From the NCBI GenBank assembly GCA_009843505.1, contig VYDI01000021.1, forward strand, positions 30,826 through 94,825: a stretch of 64,000 nucleotides of DNA, given 5' to 3'. The notes under the pieces are model-generated. The model had not been told where the DNA came from, searched no databases, and saw only the letters and a program-made list of their open reading frames with translations. A program made the translations under genes and the position numbers. Shown one piece after another: positions 61,271-64,000 of this stretch (position 1 is its first letter; every line of letters begins with the position of its first letter). The stretch comes from Holophagales bacterium (lineage in GTDB: Bacteria; Acidobacteriota; Thermoanaerobaculia; Multivoradales; Multivoraceae).

Positions 61271-63798
61271 ACAGTCGCTGGGGGCTTTGGACTGGGTGCG
61301 CCGGCGTCCCCGCCGGCATCCGGCGCGAAGCGCCGGCTTCCGGACCTGCTGCCGTGCTAGCGCTCGCCGGCATCGCGTTCGCCACGGTCGCCGCCGCCGC
61401 GGGACCGCCTCCCAATCTCGTCGACATGCATCCGCACGGCGGCCAGCAGGGGCGGGCCTTGCGGCTGGTCATCGAGGGTTACGGCGTAGCAAGCGACATG
61501 GAGATCGAAAGCACGCTGCCCGGTTCGTTCGCCCGTCTCGGAGAGGCCGCCGACGAGGACCGGCTACAGAAACAGCGGCGGCCGAACGACCGCAATCTCC
61601 AGGCCGCCGTCTTTCTGGTGGAAATCGACGCAGACGCAGCGCCGGGGCTCTACCCGCTGCGCGCCATCAGCGACGACGGGCTGTCGAACGCCCTGCTGTT
61701 CCGGGTGGACACCGTGTCCGAAGTCATCGAGCAGAGTCTGCGGGACGCCGCTGGCGCCGCCGAACCACCACAGCTCAGCGCACTGCCGGTCGTCGTCAAC
61801 GGGACCCTCGACGGGGCGGAGCGCGACCGCTACCGCTTCCAGGCTGCCCCGGGCGAGCGGATCGTGCTGGAGGTCGAGGCGCGGCGGGTCGGCTCCGCGA
61901 TCGATCCGGTGCTTCGGCTGCTCGACAGCGAAGGCAGCGAGATCGCCTCCAACCAGGAGGGACCCGGCATCGATGTCGACGCCCGCCTCGACTGGCAGCC
62001 GACCGAGGCGGGGGAGTACGTCGTCGAAGTCCACGATGCCCGCTACAGCGACCAGCGGAGGAACTTCTACCGCCTGAAGCTGATCGCCGCCCCGGACTAC
62101 GAGTACGCCGACGCCGTCTTCCCGCTAGGCGCTCGCCGCGGCGAGGAGACGCGATTCGGGTTCACCGGCGGTAGCGTGGCAGAAACCCGGGAAGCCGCAC
62201 GCGCCGTCGACACGGAGAACGCCTTCGACAGCGTCGGCCCCTCCGCCGCCTCCAAGACCAGCGCGGCTCTGCCGTTCCAGGTGGTCGTCGGCAGCCATCC
62301 CGAGGTCCTCGAAAGCGACACGACGGCTGACGACGCTCTCGACACGCCCGTGGTCGTCAACGGGCGGATCGACGACGCCGGCGAGGTGGACCGCTACCGG
62401 ATCGCCGCCGAGCCGGGCCGGAGGCTCCTGATCGAGGTGGAGGGAGCCGCGCTCGGCTCCTCCGACCTCTTCGGCGTGCTGACCGTGACCACGCCGCAAG
62501 GCGAGTACCTGGCCTCCTCCGGCGACGACATCCCCGACCCCGACACCTTCCGGCTCCTTTCGCCGACCGCCACCTCCTTCGACCCCTGGGTCATGGTCGA
62601 GACGCCGGAGGGGGCGGACGAGCTGCACGTCACGGTCGAGGACCTGGTCGGGCGCGGCGGTCCACGCTTCGGCTACCGGTTGACGGCGACCGCAAACGGC
62701 CCGGACTTCGAGCTCCGCCTTGGCACCGCCCAGTTGACGCTCAACAGCGGCGCTTCGAAGCCGATCGAGGTCGGCGCCGTGCGCCGCGGCTACCTGGGCC
62801 CGATCCGCCTCTACGTCGAGGAACCGCCCGCCGGCATCGAGGCACGGGACGGATGGATCACGAGGGAGGTGCGCGACCTCGACACGCGCACTCTGGCTCG
62901 CTCCGGCCGGATCCTGGTCACCGCCGACGTCGACGCTCCGCGCCAGCGCTTCGACCTGGAGATCTGGGGTGAAGCGGTGCTCGAGGACGGCACCATGATC
63001 CGCCGCCGGGCGACCGTACCGGGAAGCACGACCGCGGTCCGCGCCGGCGACGGCCGCAGCTACACGACGGAGGCGGAGCGGTCGTTCAGCGCCCCCTGGC
63101 TCGAGTCGCGCCTGCCGGTCCTCCTCACCGGCCGGTCCGGACCGCGGCTGGTCGGCCTGGCGTCCGAAACGGTGAGGCTGGTCAAGGGCATGCCGTTCGA
63201 CTTCGGGTGGAAGTTCGAGGCGCCATCGGGTGAGGACGCCCCGGTGAAGCCACCCATCGTCGTCACGGCCCTGATCGGCGTGGGCGTGGGCGAGTTTCGG
63301 GTCGAGACGACCGAGAAGGCCGACTACAACAAGTCCGAGGGCAGCAAGCTGATCCGAAGCAGCGACGGCACCCAGCACGACCGCTACACCGTGACCCTCA
63401 CCGGCGAAGTCACGGTGGGCGGACGTCCCGAGCGCCTCTACACTCCCGGCGTGACGCTCGAGATCGTGCCGGGCTACCGCATCGAAGTCGCAAAGGCGAG
63501 CGTCCGGTCCGGCAGAAAGGGCACCGTCGAGGGCGTCCTCCATCGCGAGGAGAGCTTCCAGCAGCCTGTCGAACTCCGCGCCGACGCGCTGCCTACCGGC
63601 GTCGTCTGCGACGGCACCGAAGTCGAGCCTGAGGATGACGGCAGGTTCCGTCTGGACTGCGAGGCGTCGGACGCCGTCGAAGCTGGCGACTACGACTTCC
63701 TGATCACCTCGTCGTCCTGGCTGGCCGGCGAGCGAGAAGTCCGTTCCGCCTACACTACGGTCCCCGTGAGCGCGCGAATGGAGGTGAAGGGAAGATGA
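61267..63798 (+). CDS. Secreted PPC-type multi-domain protein with a repeat-derived leader
   Basis: This 843-residue protein starts at GTG 61267, preceded by GGAGGAG. The leader includes residues 9-23 (TGCAGVPAGIRREAP), encoded by palindromic element copy 2, before the hydrophobic core (AAVLALAGIAFATVAAAAG). Two pre-peptidase C-terminal (PPC)-like domains are visible. The first reads VVVNGTLDGAERDRYRFQAAPG to AGEYVVEVHDARYSDQ; the second starts VVVNGRIDDAGEVDRYRIAAE. The C-terminal half is a series of beta-sandwich domains without catalytic motifs. It is probably a surface or periplasmic binding protein working with the cytochrome-WD40 protein. The ATGA overlap links it to the next gene. Confidence 0.8.
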   Translation: MNSRWGLWTGCAGVPAGIRREAPASGPAAVLALAGIAFATVAAAAGPPPNLVDMHPHGGQQGRALRLVIEGYGVASDMEIESTLPGSFARLGEAADEDRLQKQRRPNDRNLQAAVFLVEIDADAAPGLYPLRAISDDGLSNALLFRVDTVSEVIEQSLRDAAGAAEPPQLSALPVVVNGTLDGAERDRYRFQAAPGERIVLEVEARRVGSAIDPVLRLLDSEGSEIASNQEGPGIDVDARLDWQPTEAGEYVVEVHDARYSDQRRNFYRLKLIAAPDYEYADAVFPLGARRGEETRFGFTGGSVAETREAARAVDTENAFDSVGPSAASKTSAALPFQVVVGSHPEVLESDTTADDALDTPVVVNGRIDDAGEVDRYRIAAEPGRRLLIEVEGAALGSSDLFGVLTVTTPQGEYLASSGDDIPDPDTFRLLSPTATSFDPWVMVETPEGADELHVTVEDLVGRGGPRFGYRLTATANGPDFELRLGTAQLTLNSGASKPIEVGAVRRGYLGPIRLYVEEPPAGIEARDGWITREVRDLDTRTLARSGRILVTADVDAPRQRFDLEIWGEAVLEDGTMIRRRATVPGSTTAVRAGDGRSYTTEAERSFSAPWLESRLPVLLTGRSGPRLVGLASETVRLVKGMPFDFGWKFEAPSGEDAPVKPPIVVTALIGVGVGEFRVETTEKADYNKSEGSKLIRSSDGTQHDRYTVTLTGEVTVGGRPERLYTPGVTLEIVPGYRIEVAKASVRSGRKGTVEGVLHREESFQQPVELRADALPTGVVCDGTEVEPEDDGRFRLDCEASDAVEAGDYDFLITSSSWLAGEREVRSAYTTVPVSARMEVKGR
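61291..61337 (+). repeat. Palindromic element copy 2 (inside coding sequence)
   Basis: Two perfect hairpins: GCCGGCG/CGCCGGC (61300-61317, TCCC loop) and CCGGCGC/GCGCCGG (61320-61336, GAA loop). It differs from copy 1 at two of 47 positions, one in the second loop and one at the last base. It is in the same orientation and reading frame relative to its host gene as copies 1 and 3. Confidence 0.85.
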
Positions 63799-64000
63799 GA
63801 CGGTCCCCGGGCTGCAATGGCACTCCCCCCACTGGGTGCGCCGGCGTCCCCGCCGGCCGTGGCGGGGGTCTTCTGACCCCCGAAGCAAGCGGCGCGAAGC
63901 GGCGAGCCCGTACCGCCCTCCTGCTCATCACTCTGGCCGCCATGGCAGTACCCGCCGTCGCCACCAGCCCCCCAGTGGACCTGGTCATCCACCCCACCGA
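63795..64000 (+). CDS. Secreted protein, N-terminal part only, with a repeat-derived leader
   Basis: An ATG at 63795 overlaps the stop of the preceding gene by four bases and the frame runs off the right edge (68 residues). Residues 13-21 (TGCAGVPAG) come from palindromic element copy 3. GGGLLTPEASGAKRRAR follows, then a hydrophobic core (TALLLITLAAMAVPAVA) and a likely cleavage near VATSP. The start of the mature protein (PPVDLVIHPT) resembles the start of the preceding protein's mature part (PPNLVDMHPH), so a related family is likely. Its function cannot be judged from this part. Confidence 0.65.
   Translation, partial: MRRSPGCNGTPPTGCAGVPAGRGGGLLTPEASGAKRRARTALLLITLAAMAVPAVATSPPVDLVIHPT
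63831..63882 (+). repeat. Palindromic element copy 3, variant (inside coding sequence)
   Basis: The first 27 bases (63831-63857) are identical to copies 1 and 2 and contain the same first hairpin. The second hairpin is replaced by an unrelated perfect one, CGGGGGTC/GACCCCCG with a TTCT loop (63863-63882). The two-hairpin design is kept although the sequence changes. Confidence 0.75.

Noticed and set aside
1..64000. tRNA, rRNA or CRISPR arrays
   Set aside because: No T-loop-like or rRNA-like sequence and no regularly spaced repeats were seen on reading both strands by eye; a tool-based scan would be needed for certainty.

Overview
The window is a GC-rich (roughly two-thirds G+C by eye) bacterial chromosome segment with dense genes, many 4-base ATGA/GTGA overlaps and frequent GTG starts. 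The gene content points to Acidobacteriota, possibly the Thermoanaerobaculia side. It includes an Oar-type TonB-dependent receptor with an N-terminal carboxypeptidase-regulatory domain, Tat-exported Gfo/Idh/MocA oxidoreductases, a PSCyt1/DUF1549/DUF1553 plus DUF1501 cluster, and a secreted alkaline phosphatase with a C-terminal domain of a type I associate with that group. This placement is inference; there is no rRNA, tRNA or marker gene in the window to confirm it.

Layout. 1-11 kb is housekeeping and acyl-CoA metabolism: a tricorn-type S41 protease, a SixA-like phosphatase, an acyl-CoA synthetase/2-hydroxyacid dehydrogenase pair, alkaline phosphatase, the fused mutase/GTPase IcmF and a DUF2911 protein. 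11-19.3 kb holds a low-GC SnoaL-like gene, a Gfo/Idh oxidoreductase, a crotonase-fold isomerase, a cysteine-less FGE-like protein, a PHP phosphodiesterase, and an RbsC-like permease and a sugar-binding lipoprotein separated by a divergent TylF-type methyltransferase. 19.4-26.2 kb is one minus-strand run: old-yellow-enzyme oxidoreductase, DUF993, TonB receptor, YcaQ-like DNA glycosylase. 26.75-32.4 kb is a two-gene defence candidate, a PD-(D/E)xK-methyltransferase fusion translationally coupled to a KAP NTPase. 32.5-40.8 kb is a carbohydrate and oxidoreductase region (sulfatase, Gfo/Idh, LamG/DUF1080-like, DUF6807, cupin, GMC oxidoreductase with its small subunit). 40.9-45.8 kb is a second accessory patch: a GIY-YIG-like protein, two VapBC-type toxin-antitoxin pairs with readable promoters, dienelactone hydrolase, GST and a D12-class adenine methylase. 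45.8-54.2 kb carries a PQQ-propeller protein, photolyase, an MFS carrier, a GST-like protein, two paralogous SnoaL-like lipoproteins and an unusual endonuclease/exonuclease/phosphatase plus beta-lactamase fusion. 54.3-64 kb is a translationally coupled secreted-protein operon (PSD1, DUF1501, cytochrome-WD40, PPC-type protein and a truncated fifth gene).

Two features cut across the layout. A palindromic element made of two adjacent hairpins has entered the start of three genes, always in the same reading frame, so that the secreted-protein leaders share the peptide TGCAGVPAG. A second element, 165 bp long and bounded by 25-base inverted repeats (24 of 25 matching), interrupts the otherwise coupled 54-64 kb operon. 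No tRNA, rRNA, CRISPR array, prophage gene, complete insertion sequence or dedicated transcription factor (apart from the antitoxins) was found.
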